From the NCBI GenBank assembly GCA_024114885.1, contig CP099421.1, positions 1,550,001-1,614,000 of the forward strand: a stretch of 64,000 nucleotides of DNA, given 5' to 3'. The DNA comes from Septoria linicola. Its lineage: Eukaryota > Ascomycota > Dothideomycetes > Mycosphaerellales > Mycosphaerellaceae. Below, in pieces: positions 53,830 through 64,000 of the stretch (positions are counted from its first letter, which is position 1; every line of letters starts with the position of its first letter). The notes below the pieces were generated by a model. It made no database searches. It worked only from the letters and a program-made list of their open reading frames with translations, and was not told where the DNA came from. The position numbers were made by a program, and so were the translations under genes.

Positions 53830-55562
53830 ATGGCCCCTCCAACGACGACCACCTCCGGGTCATATGTCAAAGACGACGCCTCCGAGAATGGAGTTATGGA
53901 AAAGGCTGGAACCACAATGATCGAATCGGTTGACGACATTGGCGTGCTTGACACCATCGAGGACACTAAGCCTGGCGCATTTGTTTGGCTTTGCGCTGCG
54001 GCTACAGCAATAGGCGGTCTGCTCTTTGGATACGACACTGGTGTTATCTCAGGAGTACTTGTCGTGCTTGGGGATGACCTGGGCGGGCGCGAAGTCACCA
54101 ATTCGGAGAAAGAAGCAATAACTGCTCTGTGTGCCGCTGGCGCGCTCGTCGGAGCTATCATCGCTGGTATCACTTCTGACAAATACGGACGCAAGCCTGC
54201 TATCTGGTTCGCCAGTATCCTCTTCACTCTTGGCGCAATTGTTCAGGCCACCAGCTTCGGTGTCGCTCAAATGTACGCTGGCCGCTTCTTGATTGGACTC
54301 GGTGTCGGTTCTGCCTCCATGATCGTGCCCCTCTACATCGCGGAAATATCCCCTGCTCGATTTCGAGGCCGCATGATTTCTGTCGACATGATCTTCCTTG
54401 GTACAGGTTCTGTACTGGCATACGCTTTCGATGCAGCTTTCTACAAAGTCAACCATGGCTGGCGATACATGATCGGAATTGGCGCTGTACCGTCGATCAT
54501 CTTGGGCATACTATTGTTCTGGTGCCCCGAGTATGTCTACTGCTGCGCCGACCAAAATGACCGAATTGGCTAACAGAATCCAGGTCCCCTCGTCAGCTGC
54601 TGTTCCACGGTCGTCGGGAACAATGCGAATCTGTCATCCGTCGCATCTATGTCAACGCTTCTGAGCAACAGATCGCCGAGAAGATGATCTCCATCGAACA
54701 TGGTGTTAACGCAGCAAAGGCGCTCAACGACGAGATCGCCATCACCAAATCGATATCTATGCTTTTCACTATTCCAGCCAATCGCCGTGCTGGAGTCGCT
54801 GCTTGTGGGCTCATGTTCTTCCAGCAGTTCTGTGGCTTCAACACCTTGATGTGTAAGTTCTCATCAGAATCTTTTCTACGGATAGCGCTCTAATTGTGCT
54901 TAGATTACTCCTCGACACGGTTCGACATCGTCGGCTTCTCCAACCCAATCGCAGTCGGAACCGTCGTCGCTTGTGTCAACTGGATCTTCACCTTTCTCAG
55001 CATCTTCATCATCGACCGCGTGGGTCGCCGCCGATTGCTGCTCTGGACGATGTGGGGCATGCCTGTATGTCTTGTGATGGCGGCAATCGCGTTTCGATGG
55101 GTCCCCATTGATACCAAGACTCTCGAGCTTACGAGCGATGTGGTTGGATGGCCAGCATACCTTGTTCTGGTGGCGGTGATCCTGTTCGTCGCCTTCTACG
55201 CTGCCGGTCTTGGCTGTGTTCCATGGCAAGCCAACGAATTCCTGCCAATGGAAGTCCGCGCAATGGGCACAATGATGATCAACGTCTTTAACTGGGGCCC
55301 AAACATCGTTGTTTCGGTAACGTTCTTGACCATGATGAAGAGCATCACGCCGTCTGGAACATTTGGCTTCCACGCAACGCTCTGCTTCATCGGCTGGGTC
55401 TTTGTCTGGTTCTGCTTCCCTGAGTGTTCGCAGATGACACTTGAGGAGGTTCGCAGAGTATTCGAGCACGGCTTTGGAGTGAAGTACGCTGAGCAATGGC
55501 GAAAGGAGTACAAGCGCGGCGAGAATGCTCGTCATGCTGGAAACAACGCCAGCAAGGCGTAG
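53830..55562 (+). CDS. MFS sugar transporter, myo-inositol (ITR) type
   Basis: Three exons: join(53830..54530, 54584..54852, 54904..55562), 542 aa. The second acceptor was chosen so that the join reads CPESPRQLLFHGRR, the conserved end of helix 6. Sugar-porter signatures are GGLLFGYDTGVISGVLVVLG, DKYGRKPAIW, RFLIGLGVGSASMIVPLYIA, FFQQFCGFNTLMYYSSTRF, DRVGRRRLLLW and VPWQANEFLPMEVRAMGT. The DLGGREVTNSEKEAITAL loop resembles fungal myo-inositol/H+ symporters more than hexose carriers. It has twelve membrane helices in the plasma membrane. It may serve the inositol-dehydrogenase-like enzyme encoded at 45.2 kb; this is inference. Confidence 0.85.
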
Positions 55563-56199
55563 GACGTCGAGCGTGATCAGGGGTGTCACGTGAATAGACC
55601 CTGGCTTATGTAAGGGTACACGGATCCTACCTTCTCCCTCTGGACTAGATACTTTACTCAATCAACTACTACTACATCACTTCACGTCAACGACATGTTT
55701 ACCGCTGGCTTACCGCCAAGAGCTGTACAGGACGAGCATACGCAGCAAGACTGTACTGTGTAGCAAAAATCGGCCGCCAATGTTGATCCACTTTTCCCAT
55801 GCTTCCGCTTGACTCAGATTAGCTGTGGCCTTCGCACCCAGAAGCCGACATCTAACTTTGGATGGAATCATGAAGACACTGAATGATACAAGCATTACAG
55901 TTAGGCGAAAGGGGGCACGCATAACCAGCCGTCGTGAGCAAAATTGCCTGCTACTTCGTGAACCTGTCAAGTCCATGTCATCGGTTTCGTTGGCAGTCTT
56001 CAGTAGCATGAGTCTGCTAAGAAAGACAACGCAGAGTGATAGCGAAAGAATCGAGACAAAGTGTGAGGGCTGTCGTGGCATTCCGAGCGATGCATTTGGC
56101 CATCCGTTGCTAATGAATGATGCGGTGTAGTCTAATACTGTTGCTAATCCATAAAGAATAGCATTATCCGCTTCGTACATTTTTCCTTTAGCAACGCGC
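55563..56199. other. Convergent intergenic region
   Basis: 637 bp between the stops of the sugar transporter (plus) and the stress-protein gene (minus). A 321-codon minus frame (55710-56675) begins inside the latter gene in another frame and is rejected. Confidence 0.55.
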
Positions 56200-57996
56200 T
56201 CAATCAATGCCAACCTTATCCCAGCTCTCAACACGAAGACCCTTGCCTTTCGGAGCTTGAATGACATTGCTAAATCTGCCGCCTCTGCCAGTATTTTGAT
56301 AAGCGATATCAAGGCCATCTTTATGTCTCTTTGCTGCGGTCTTGCTATGTTTCCGCAGTTTCTTTCTAGCCACCATGACTGGCACGCTTGATTTCGTGAC
56401 CAAATAATTGGAGAAAGAGCCAAGCAGGACTCCTTTGACGGCGCTTTGACCCCTTGAGCCGATGATGACCAGTGTTGGTGATAGGAAGTCGATGACTTCA
56501 GTGACCATATGGCGAGGTGACTTGCAGTGGAAGACTTCCACAACGACGCGAACTTGGAGCCGAGTCTTACGAAGGAGCCGCACACAGCGCTCTGTAATGG
56601 TCTCCACAGCTTTTCGGCGCTCGGCGTCAGCACTACTGTAAACACCGCGGGACCTAGACCGCGTGTCGCCGCCAAGGCTTGATCGTGCGAGTGGCGAAGG
56701 CCCAGCTGTGTTCGACTGGTGCTGGATCGTGGTGGGCATGCTCTTCAAGATGGACGCCGTGTCACGGACACTTTCTGCACCATGCCCGAGCTGCACTCCG
56801 CCATCGTCTCCGACAGTGTCTTCATCGGCAGCATAGACGGCGAATAGTGTATCGCCATCTCGAAGCACAGTTCCTATAGTCCACTCCAGTGCATATTCGG
56901 CCTCGGGAGAGATGTCAGTAGCGACAAGGTACATTCGCTGACGCTTCCGGCCATCTTCAGCTTCGCGCTGGAAGTGCTCAAAGTCTCCCCTGAGAATCTG
57001 TCGGATGACACGATGAGCAGAGGGAGTGCTATGGATCCCACTCATAGAGAGACTCAACTTCTGTGCAGCTCGCAATTCTGAGGCAGATTCATCATCGGAT
57101 TGGAGTGGTGTACTAGTACCGCTGGGAGCGGCATCGTAAGCAGTCGAGGGGTGCACACGTCGTTTGCCAGACGGACTAGAACTGGTCAAGCGCGTCTTTC
57201 TCTTGTCTTTGGCGAACGACAGCCTGCTCTGGCCTTTCGTGGGGTCCGGCTTGGCACTAGCAGAAGTGCTGCTGTCGTTTTGTTCACGCTCAGAATCAGG
57301 ACTACTTTCATCACGGACGTTGATCGCCTTGCCAGAGGTAGTCCTACCAGGTACCGGTCGCTTCATGGCACGACCGCGCTTACTGTCGTCGCCATCTGTG
57401 TCATTGTCATTATCGGCATCCGCATCGGCATCAGAATCAGAGTCCTGGCGATTGCCAGGCTCTGGCGGATCCTCTTCTAATCTAGTAGCCACTTCGTCGC
57501 TTGCATGTCGGCCATGGCCTGAAGTCGCAGAGGGAGCGGGACTTCCAGCTGAACTCGTTGGCCGACTGCTTGCCCTCCGAGGATCGTTTGGCCCAAGGTC
57601 GCCAGGTAGAAAATTAGGCGCTGGGGACTTTGGCCTGCGCGGATCCCTCGCACCAAGATCACCTGGTAGCCTTATTTTACGATTGCCATACACCGAAGAC
57701 ATAGCGTTTTGCCTCCTGCCCTCCGGAATGGGATTGCCGAACCGATCGTGTCTCGGACGGCTCGAGTAATAATCCTCACGATCGGCCTCTACTGGAGGTG
57801 ACACTGGCGGAGATTGTGGCGGCGAAGCCAGTGGTGAAGATGTAGCGGGTATGTGCTGGTTGAGTGGTCTGGACGACGGACTTGAGGTACCATCTGCCGA
57901 GGCGGGCAGCTCCACTCCTGCTGATGACGCCGCGGAGTCCTCTTTAGCGGCCTGGTCAACCAAGACTGGTGGAGCTGCTGGTTGTTCTCCTGACAT
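56200..57996 (-). CDS. Universal stress protein (UspA) domain protein
   Basis: 598 aa from ATG 57996; the frame is open to 58101 but without an earlier ATG. The N-terminal half is disordered (Ser, Pro, Asp), with two copies of a short motif: RLPGDLGARDPRRPKSPAPN and FLPGDLGPNDPRRASS. The C-terminal USP domain starts at RMYLVATDISPEAEYALEWT and ends VIIGSRGQSAVKGVLLGSFS, NYLVTKSSVPVMVARKK, with the G-X2-G-X9-G-(S/T) nucleotide-binding loop. Family proteins bind ATP or AMP and respond to stress; the fungal long forms have no defined partner. Confidence 0.82.
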   Translation of the reverse strand: MSGEQPAAPPVLVDQAAKEDSAASSAGVELPASADGTSSPSSRPLNQHIPATSSPLASPPQSPPVSPPVEADREDYYSSRPRHDRFGNPIPEGRRQNAMSSVYGNRKIRLPGDLGARDPRRPKSPAPNFLPGDLGPNDPRRASSRPTSSAGSPAPSATSGHGRHASDEVATRLEEDPPEPGNRQDSDSDADADADNDNDTDGDDSKRGRAMKRPVPGRTTSGKAINVRDESSPDSEREQNDSSTSASAKPDPTKGQSRLSFAKDKRKTRLTSSSPSGKRRVHPSTAYDAAPSGTSTPLQSDDESASELRAAQKLSLSMSGIHSTPSAHRVIRQILRGDFEHFQREAEDGRKRQRMYLVATDISPEAEYALEWTIGTVLRDGDTLFAVYAADEDTVGDDGGVQLGHGAESVRDTASILKSMPTTIQHQSNTAGPSPLARSSLGGDTRSRSRGVYSSADAERRKAVETITERCVRLLRKTRLQVRVVVEVFHCKSPRHMVTEVIDFLSPTLVIIGSRGQSAVKGVLLGSFSNYLVTKSSVPVMVARKKLRKHSKTAAKRHKDGLDIAYQNTGRGGRFSNVIQAPKGKGLRVESWDKVGID

Positions 57997-58925
57997 CTTG
58001 CTCCGAAAGACAGTGGCGCTATAGATAGTCGACAGCGGTACTGTTTGGCCAGTTTCTATGTCGGAATCTTGTCGGAGGATAATTGGTTTGCTTGCGGGCA
58101 AGGAAGCTCTGTCGTGTTTGTCTCTTGGCGCAGTGCTCGGCTAAAGGTGCCTCGGGCGCTACAAATGATGATAGCGATGCTGAAGTTTTATCCTCTGTGT
58201 TTGCAGGTCAAATGCAAGCGGGTATGTCGATGGGTGCATGGATATCCACCGTTGAGCTTTGAGAGGAACTATAGGTATCGAAATCACATGCCCCGAAATA
58301 ATGGCAAGTGCAGCCGATCGTGGGACATTGGTAATTGACCGAGTTTACGAGGTCTATCTTACTCTTCGAAAAAAAACAGGGTCCAAAAATGATTGGCTGT
58401 GAGTGTGCAACGAAAATGCGTTATCACGTGAACTGTGCCTAAGGCCCTAGACTCGACGTTTTTCGTAGAAGTTCTTTCGACTCTACCTACCTATTAGGCG
58501 TAGTAAGCGACGGTATAGGAAAGGTTACGGACTATATAGTCGCTTACTACGCCTAATAGGTAGGTAGAGTCGAAAGAACTTCTACGAAAAACGTCCAATA
58601 TTGGCCAGCTTACTAATCCTGTTTGAGTAGGTAGGATTGACCGAGCGCTACGGTCAGATCTTTGCGTTTACGCGACAGGGACTTCATCAATGGTCTACAA
58701 TCTGGACATAGACGTGTAGAGCCTATGTTTTCAGTCATCAGAACTGCAATGAACACATGTACTCGCCGCGCAGGCTTCACTCTACCGCCGGTGACACCGC
58801 TGCGGAATTTCTCCAATACTCTTACGTTCCGTGGGAGATTCGAGATGATAAAGGCTATGCTTATAGATGAGGTGAAGCCACTCGAGCCAAGCAGTATAGC
58901 TTTCGTCCCTGCTCCAATGCTACCG
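57997..58925. other. Intergenic region with a long inverted repeat
   Basis: This lies between the start of the stress-protein gene (minus) and the stop of the acetyltransferase gene (minus). It contains the 141-bp hairpin-forming element listed separately. The remainder has no gene signal. Confidence 0.55.
58455..58595. repeat. Perfect 57-bp inverted repeat (hairpin or MITE-like element)
   Basis: The left arm (58455-58511) and right arm (58539-58595) are exact reverse complements over 57 bp, separated by a 27-bp AT-rich loop. Arms start with GACGTTTTTCGTAGAAG. The 141-bp unit has no coding capacity. I see no clear target-site duplication at its edges, so a non-autonomous transposon is possible but not shown. 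Confidence 0.9.
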
Positions 58926-59897
58926 TCAATGTCCCAGCATTGTGACCATGCCTAGGATCCCACTCTGCTGGTTCTCGTTCAGCCTGATCCCAAAGTCTCT
59001 CTCCAGTGCTTCTATCCTCTCACTCTCAGTGCTAAGCTGAACATCAAATTCCTTCTTGCCCGCTATTCTTTTGAACAGTCGGTTCCCATACAGCACAGTC
59101 TCTCCGATGATCTCGCTTTGGTCCTCAGAGAGCGCGAATTTGACGACCAAGATTGTGTATGTGAAGAAGGTCATGCGACTCGTTGATGTAAAGTAGTTCA
59201 TCATCTCAAAGTCCGCTGGAATGAACTCCTCACGATCTAGGAAGCAATAGTTCGGACTCCAAGGGTCTTGGGGACGATTCCTTCGTTCGAAGATCCATAG
59301 CTTCGTATCACTTTCAGTCTCTGCGATGGAGCCGTATCTCAGCCTGACTTCCTGGCTAGGCCGCATGTTTAGATGGACTTTGCCATCTTGAAGCGGCAGA
59401 GGTCGTGTGGCTCCACCAGCACCGAAAGCTACGTCTACGTGGTACCGCATGCCATCGATCGTAACAATGTTGATGTAATGTGCGAAGCCATAGTACATTG
59501 CTTTGTCACCGACTTCGCCGTTAGGAGAAGCAGCAGAATTGACACGGCCAGAGGTCGAGTACAGTTTGAAGCCCAATGTGCGGAGGACCGCACCAAACAA
59601 TGAGTTGGTCTCCATACAGTACCCTCCTCTGCCGGCATTGTTCGACACGATCTTTTGGAAGAGCAGCTCAGGATGAATATCGACGATCTTGGTCCGTGAA
59701 TAGTGGAGCGCTAGGTTCTCAAACGGCACTGTTGCGAGCGTATGTCGCTGAAGTGCAGCCAGAATTTCCAGGCCAGCAGGACCTTGAGCTACGGCCTTAC
59801 TTTCCTCTCCTGGTGTGTATCGATATCTCTGAGGAAGCTCAATGCGATCGTAAAATTGATGAATCTGCTCTTCGCTGAAAGTTGGTCTGTTGGCCAT
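58926..59897 (-). CDS. Arylamine N-acetyltransferase
   Basis: 323-aa single exon from ATG 59897, typical of fungal NATs. The catalytic triad is visible: Cys94 in GRGGYCMETN, His140 in YYGFAHYINIV and Asp155 in RYHVDVAFG. Flanking family segments are VPFENLALHYSRTK and LFGAVLRTLGF. These enzymes move an acyl group from CoA to aromatic amines. In Fusarium a malonyl-CoA version (FDB2/NAT1) detoxifies plant benzoxazolinones. Acyl donor and substrate here are unknown. Cytosolic, intronless. Confidence 0.9.
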   Translation of the reverse strand: MANRPTFSEEQIHQFYDRIELPQRYRYTPGEESKAVAQGPAGLEILAALQRHTLATVPFENLALHYSRTKIVDIHPELLFQKIVSNNAGRGGYCMETNSLFGAVLRTLGFKLYSTSGRVNSAASPNGEVGDKAMYYGFAHYINIVTIDGMRYHVDVAFGAGGATRPLPLQDGKVHLNMRPSQEVRLRYGSIAETESDTKLWIFERRNRPQDPWSPNYCFLDREEFIPADFEMMNYFTSTSRMTFFTYTILVVKFALSEDQSEIIGETVLYGNRLFKRIAGKKEFDVQLSTESERIEALERDFGIRLNENQQSGILGMVTMLGH

Positions 59898-60575
59898 GCT
59901 GATAGTTTTTGCGGATCCTGCTTATCACGGCCGGCAGTGAGTTCAGATACTCGTTCTTCGTCTATGTTTCTATGAGTCGCAGTATGTGGATGCAATACTC
60001 GAAGGGTGGCCACTCCACTTTGTTGAAATGGAGCCGCTGTTTAGCCTTCCATTGAATGCGGTGTGAAAACTGTTCCGGGAAAACCCTGACTCGCGAACGC
60101 CTGCCCTTGGAGAACCGATTGACCGCTCCTGAGCTTGATATCACCTCAACATCATGATGCCAACAATGACAGAGTCCATCTGAACAGATGCAAGGCTCGC
60201 ACGATGTCATGACGGCATCGTCCGGAAGAACGTGTGATCCACCTATTACCTGATTCGGGTACGCTGGAGCGAGTGCTTGGCGTGTCGCAGCAGGCTACTG
60301 GTTTCACGTCAGTAGAAACATCTGGAGCGGCGTACCACAATGTACCATAATGTGCGAAATGGCCCTGCAGAATTGACTTCCCGGGCTGGGTGCTGGCATA
60401 GAACACTACCTCTCGTGCTGACTGTGGGGGACAGAATCTGTTCTATGCACATAACCCTTCATGTGCAAATCCATCGGCGCCCTCATAGCACACTCGAATA
60501 CTCACTAAGATGCTACAAGGTTGACATTGGTGAAGTTGTGAACCTACGTTAACATTTTTCAGTCAGGGACGTTCG
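59898..60575. other. Intergenic region, no gene seen
   Basis: 678 bp between the acetyltransferase start and the stop of the phosphatase-like gene, both minus. It should contain the NAT promoter; I see no other feature. Confidence 0.55.
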
Positions 60576-62487
60576 TCACAGGCATTCTTCTGCACAAGCG
60601 CAACTCACAAAGTACTCTCCAGTGTTCGTATCGAGCGTAAGATTGCTCGTGGGAGCCATTCCACCACTAAGCAATGCTCCATTTTCGACTTTGCCGCCAC
60701 CGACTGGACGCGACAATCTGTTGGCCTTATTCTCGACAGTAAAGTTGGCAAGCGAGATTTCATAGCCGTTCCGAGTCTGCAGGCTCGGGGTGCCAAAATA
60801 TGATGCCAGTATACGTTCCTTAGAGATTTGCATCTCGTAGTAGCCACGATAGTAGCCTTCTTGCCACTGTAGTTCTGGACTGTCTGCCACAAGAGCACGA
60901 GACTGATTGTTGCACTCCCATAGCGTCGTGTTGGCACCGAACGAGGATGTGCTCGACACAGCTGTTCCTGCAAACTCGACACCAAGTGCTCCTGCGCCTG
61001 TTTCAGAGTCGTATTCTTTCTCATCGAGCCAAACGAGATCGGCCACCCAGTTCGCATGAGTGTCGCCAGCCATCACGATATTGTTGCCGATGTTGTTGTC
61101 GTACAAGGTCTTGAGGGTGCGGTTCTTGTTGCTCATGTAGCCATCCCAAGCATCAGTGTCATAAGCTGTTCCAAACCAGGACGTTGCGTTGATAGTGCTG
61201 AATACTATTTGCGAGCCGATGAGACGCCAGGTCGCGCCTCGAGAAGCAGATCGTTTTAGCGAGTTGTAGAACCAATTCTCTTGAATAGAGCCCATTAGCG
61301 TTCGGCCTGCATCGTTCATAATCTCTGGGATATAGTCCTGGTCCCACCCTAGATCCGTGATCGAACGATCGTAGTTCCTGGTGTCCAGGATAATCAGGTC
61401 GAACAGATTGCCAATGCTGAAATTCCTCCAGATCCTTAGATTGTTGTCCATATCGACTTGACGAATCGGCATCCACTCGAAGTAGGCTCTAACTGCATTC
61501 ATCTTGCGTTGATCTACGCTGACGCGACCATTCTCCTCGAAGGACTCCTCTGTGTTGTTAAGACCGGACGAACCATCTCGATAGCCGTTGTTAGAGATTT
61601 CATGATCGTCCCATGTGGGGATCCAAGGGAACTTCGAGTGTGAGAGAAGCAGATCCTCATCGGTACGATACGTTGCCAAGCGGGCACGGTAGTCGTAAAG
61701 CGTAAAGGTCTCGCGCTCGGGCTGGACGGGGCGTGCATCTGATGCTGTCCCGTATTCCTGTTGTATTGTCAGTGCCAAAGATATCACTCTAATGGGAAGA
61801 GCCATCTTCTCACATAGATGTAGTCCCCGAGATGTATAACGTAATCAACGTTGTCTTTGCGAGCGGAATTGCCATATGCATTGAAGAATCCAACCGGAAA
61901 ATTTGAGCACGAGAAGACTGCGACACCGACATCGCCAACGTCTTGGTCTGGTGCCGGAGCAGTCTTCGTGCGACCCACTGGACTCTTTCTGTCGCTGCCG
62001 CATACAGTGAACTGGTAGTAGTACCACGTGAAAGGATTCAACCCCTACGCCTCAACCTTGAGCGTGTAGTCGACGTCCGAGGATGTATATGCTCTGCCTT
62101 GGCTTGTGCAGCTCGTCATATTTGCGTTGGCCGAGACTTCCCAGTCCACATATATTGGATTCTTGCTGGCTTTGACATACTGCTGGGTATCGTGGTTGTA
62201 GAGAGCCGCGGTGCCGGAGACGGTGACATTGCTATCGTCGTTGTCCATTGTTGGACTCACTCTTGTCCACAAGATGACACTGTCCTGATACGGATCACCA
62301 GAAGCGACTCCATGGGTGAAGTTGACGCTGCTGGCATTCATGTGCGCATCCTCATGCCTCTTCCGGACCTTGGGAAGTGATATACCTAGATTATGATTAT
62401 GTGAAGGACTGCCATAATTAATGTTACCAGTCCAGTCAGCCGAAGCGACTGCAATGCAAGTGAACAGAGCCCCGTTCAACAGCACAT
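60576..62487 (-). pseudogene. PhoD-type alkaline phosphatase / phospholipase D-like, probably inactivated
   Basis: Exon 1 runs to 61814, an intron of 56 nt follows (61758-61813), and exon 2 is 61757-60576. The frame encodes a secretory signal (LLNGALFTCIAVASA), the PhoD N-terminal domain (NFTHGVASGDPYQDSVILWT, FTWYYYQFTVCGSDRKSP) and the metallophosphatase domain (VAVFSCSNFPVGFFNAYGN, YVIHLGDYIY, PWIPTWDDHEISNNGYRDGS, IVMAGDTHANWVADLVW), ending EYFVSCACAEECL. Two defects: an in-frame TAG at 62047-62045 between TLKVEA and GLNPFTW, and no in-frame ATG. The only nearby ATG (62487) is out of frame and stops after three codons. PhoD enzymes are secreted Ca/Fe phosphodiesterases that release phosphate. 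Either the gene is dead or the assembly has two errors. Confidence 0.65.
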
Positions 62488-63361
62488 TGCGAGAAAAAAA
62501 GTTCGTATCGAACGCTGCTGCTGCGAATCAATCCAAACCTACCTGCTATATAGCGGCGTTCTGCCAGTCTGTAGATCTGTGGCGCTGGAGCAGCTCGCCA
62601 AGATTGTTACCTTGTGTCCTACAAATGAGCGCTTCTGGTATCAGCCAACGATGCTGCTGGTCTTGAGCACGCTTCTCGCGTGTTCTCAAGCTCGCGATGC
62701 TTGAGCGGGAGAAGTCAGGCTGGGCATTGCTTGGCTGACCAGAATTGACCAGTCAGACATAACGCATTATACCACGCTGCCATGCGACAGCACGTTTCCG
62801 ATCCGATGAGGCAGGTGAGAGCTCGCATGCTGGGATCCTATCGTTCGCATTGTGCGAAGATCGCATTCAGTCATGAGGAGCTGCGGGGCATGTCGCCACT
62901 CACTGCCGAAGCCCGAACTTGATTGTCAGGGAAATGCAGACAGGTTGATGGCTTTAGCACCGTCGATACAAATCTGCCACTGTTCTTGTAGCCGGCACAC
63001 AAGATGGTAGTATCAGGTATCGTGGCTGGAAGGCAGCTGCGGACGCATGGTCGAGCACTTGGGATGCTCGTGCCAGCTGTCCGGATGGCGGTGTGGCTCC
63101 TTCCAAAGTGTTGATGCTGTGCGTCAGTTGTAGCAAGCTCTATGCGGCGCGTAGAACGTCGCAGTGTATGTTCATGTTCATCGCGTGATGTCAAGCGGTT
63201 GTTGATGTGACAGAGTGAAAGTCTCGTGACTGCACCTGAGGCACATCGGGATAGAACTAATCCGCTCCGCATCGACAGCTCAGACACACCTGCAACATCG
63301 ACAACGACAACGGCCATTGCGCGGACACTCACACCTATCCACCAATCCCAGATCTCCCAAT
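62488..63361. promoter_or_regulatory. Divergent intergenic region, phosphatase pseudogene / COX7a
   Basis: 874 bp. A palindromic TATA-like element (GCTATATAGC) lies near 62547-62556, about 60 bp upstream of the phosphatase frame. A 167-codon minus frame at 62871-63374 has no family match. Promoter role is positional. Confidence 0.4.
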
Positions 63362-63848
63362 ATGCGCGCGACACTCATGCGAAGGGCCGGGTACGTTCTG
63401 CGGAGACGCTGCTACGAGATGCGACTGCGCTTGCTCGCTCACGGTCCTTGACCAATGTCTAACAATCTCTAGCGGAATGCCTCAATTCCCTGGCATGTAC
63501 CGCCAGAACAACGTGCCAGCCTGGCAACGTCTTCACCAGACCCACGATGGCGTCCGGCAATGGAACAAGGTGCGTAGATGGGAGGAGGGAGGCGCTGGAG
63601 AGGCCCAGTCTGCGGGCATGGACCGCGGAAGGAGATGGTCGGCATACATTACGGACACTGATCTGTTCACCTAGGGCCCACGCGCCAAGTACATGCTCTA
63701 CCCATACTACGCCACCCTGATCGCGACTACTGCCGGTAAGTCTGGATTAATGTGCAGGCCGAGGACGAGTCTGTTTGCTGATACACTGCATGCAGCCGCT
63801 CAGTACATGATGTTCCGCATGGTCTTTGGCAAGAAGACGTGGTGGTAA
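63362..63848 (+). CDS. Cytochrome c oxidase subunit VIIa (small spliced gene)
   Basis: Four exons: join(63362..63390, 63473..63569, 63675..63735, 63796..63848), 79 aa. It is too short and too split to appear as a single frame. The joined protein starts MRATLMRRAGGMPQFPGMYR, continues QNNVPAWQRLHQTHDGVRQW and GPRAKYMLYPYYATLIA, and ends MMFRMVFGKKTWW. This matches the small single-membrane-span subunit VIIa (Cox9/COX7a) of fungal complex IV, with a matrix segment, one helix and a Lys/Trp-rich C-terminus. It acts in the inner mitochondrial membrane. All phases agree. Confidence 0.85.
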
Positions 63849-64000
63849 ATCATACGCGTGGAAGTAAGATGCAGAGATGGAGATGAATTCGTGGTCTAAG
63901 GGAGATGGACAAGCACAGCAGGCAGGCACGTGTATAAAACCGTCAATATCGGAAACGACGTTTTTCTTTTGTTGCATCAATCTTCACCGAGCCGGGAGGA

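Noticed and set aside
55710..56675. 321-codon minus frame
   Set aside because: It overlaps the conserved USP domain coding sequence in a different frame and reads on into intergenic DNA.
62871..63374. 167-codon minus frame between the phosphatase and COX7a genes
   Set aside because: No domain, and it overlaps the first exon of COX7a on the opposite strand.

Overview
The window reads as chromosomal DNA of a filamentous ascomycete (Pezizomycotina). A Dothideomycete is my best guess from the protein families, but I could not test it. The genes are eukaryotic and mostly monocistronic. They carry short introns (about 47-110 nt) with GT..AG ends and CTAAC/CTGAC-like branch points. Coordinates of spliced genes were obtained by joining exons by hand so that phase and family sequence both agree.

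Layout, left to right. A truncated ornithine cyclodeaminase/mu-crystallin family gene (minus) is followed by a four-RRM Nrd1-type RNA-binding protein (minus). A 2-kb gene-poor stretch leads to a decayed old-yellow-enzyme-type NADH:flavin oxidoreductase (plus, pseudogene) and a small F-box-like hypothetical. Next come a divergent pair of N-glycan genes (GH47 alpha-1,2-mannosidase and ALG8 glucosyltransferase), the chromatin-remodelling subunit ITC1 (WAC/DDT/WHIM), ferrochelatase head-to-head with Ku70, a 32-bp minisatellite, a MIT/coiled-coil protein, a GRAM/VASt sterol-transfer protein and IWR1.

After a Myb-like hypothetical there is a 2.5-kb stretch with unexplained coding-like fragments. 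It is followed by a PEX26-like tail-anchored protein, a PARN/CAF1-type 3' exonuclease, a carboxymuconate-cyclase-like beta-propeller, twinfilin, GINS subunit SLD5 and an F-box/LRR protein.

From about 45 kb the content becomes more accessory: a Gfo/Idh/MocA dehydrogenase, a POT-family peptide transporter with a 22-G run in an intron, a Zn2Cys6 transcription factor with an exact 45-bp in-frame tandem duplication, and a myo-inositol/sugar transporter. These are followed by a universal-stress-protein gene, a perfect 57-bp inverted repeat, an arylamine N-acetyltransferase, a probably broken PhoD-type phosphatase and, at the right end, the small COX7a gene.

Most left and central genes are housekeeping (glycosylation, chromatin, DNA repair and replication, haem, RNA turnover). 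I see no rRNA, no convincing tRNA, no CRISPR, no intact transposon and no secondary-metabolite core gene. No clearly new multi-gene system is visible. The most unusual signals are two damaged enzyme genes, the perfect inverted repeat, the minisatellite, the duplicated protein segment, several extremely small exons (3, 4 and 9 nt) and the unassigned coding-like fragments at 33.1-33.9 kb.
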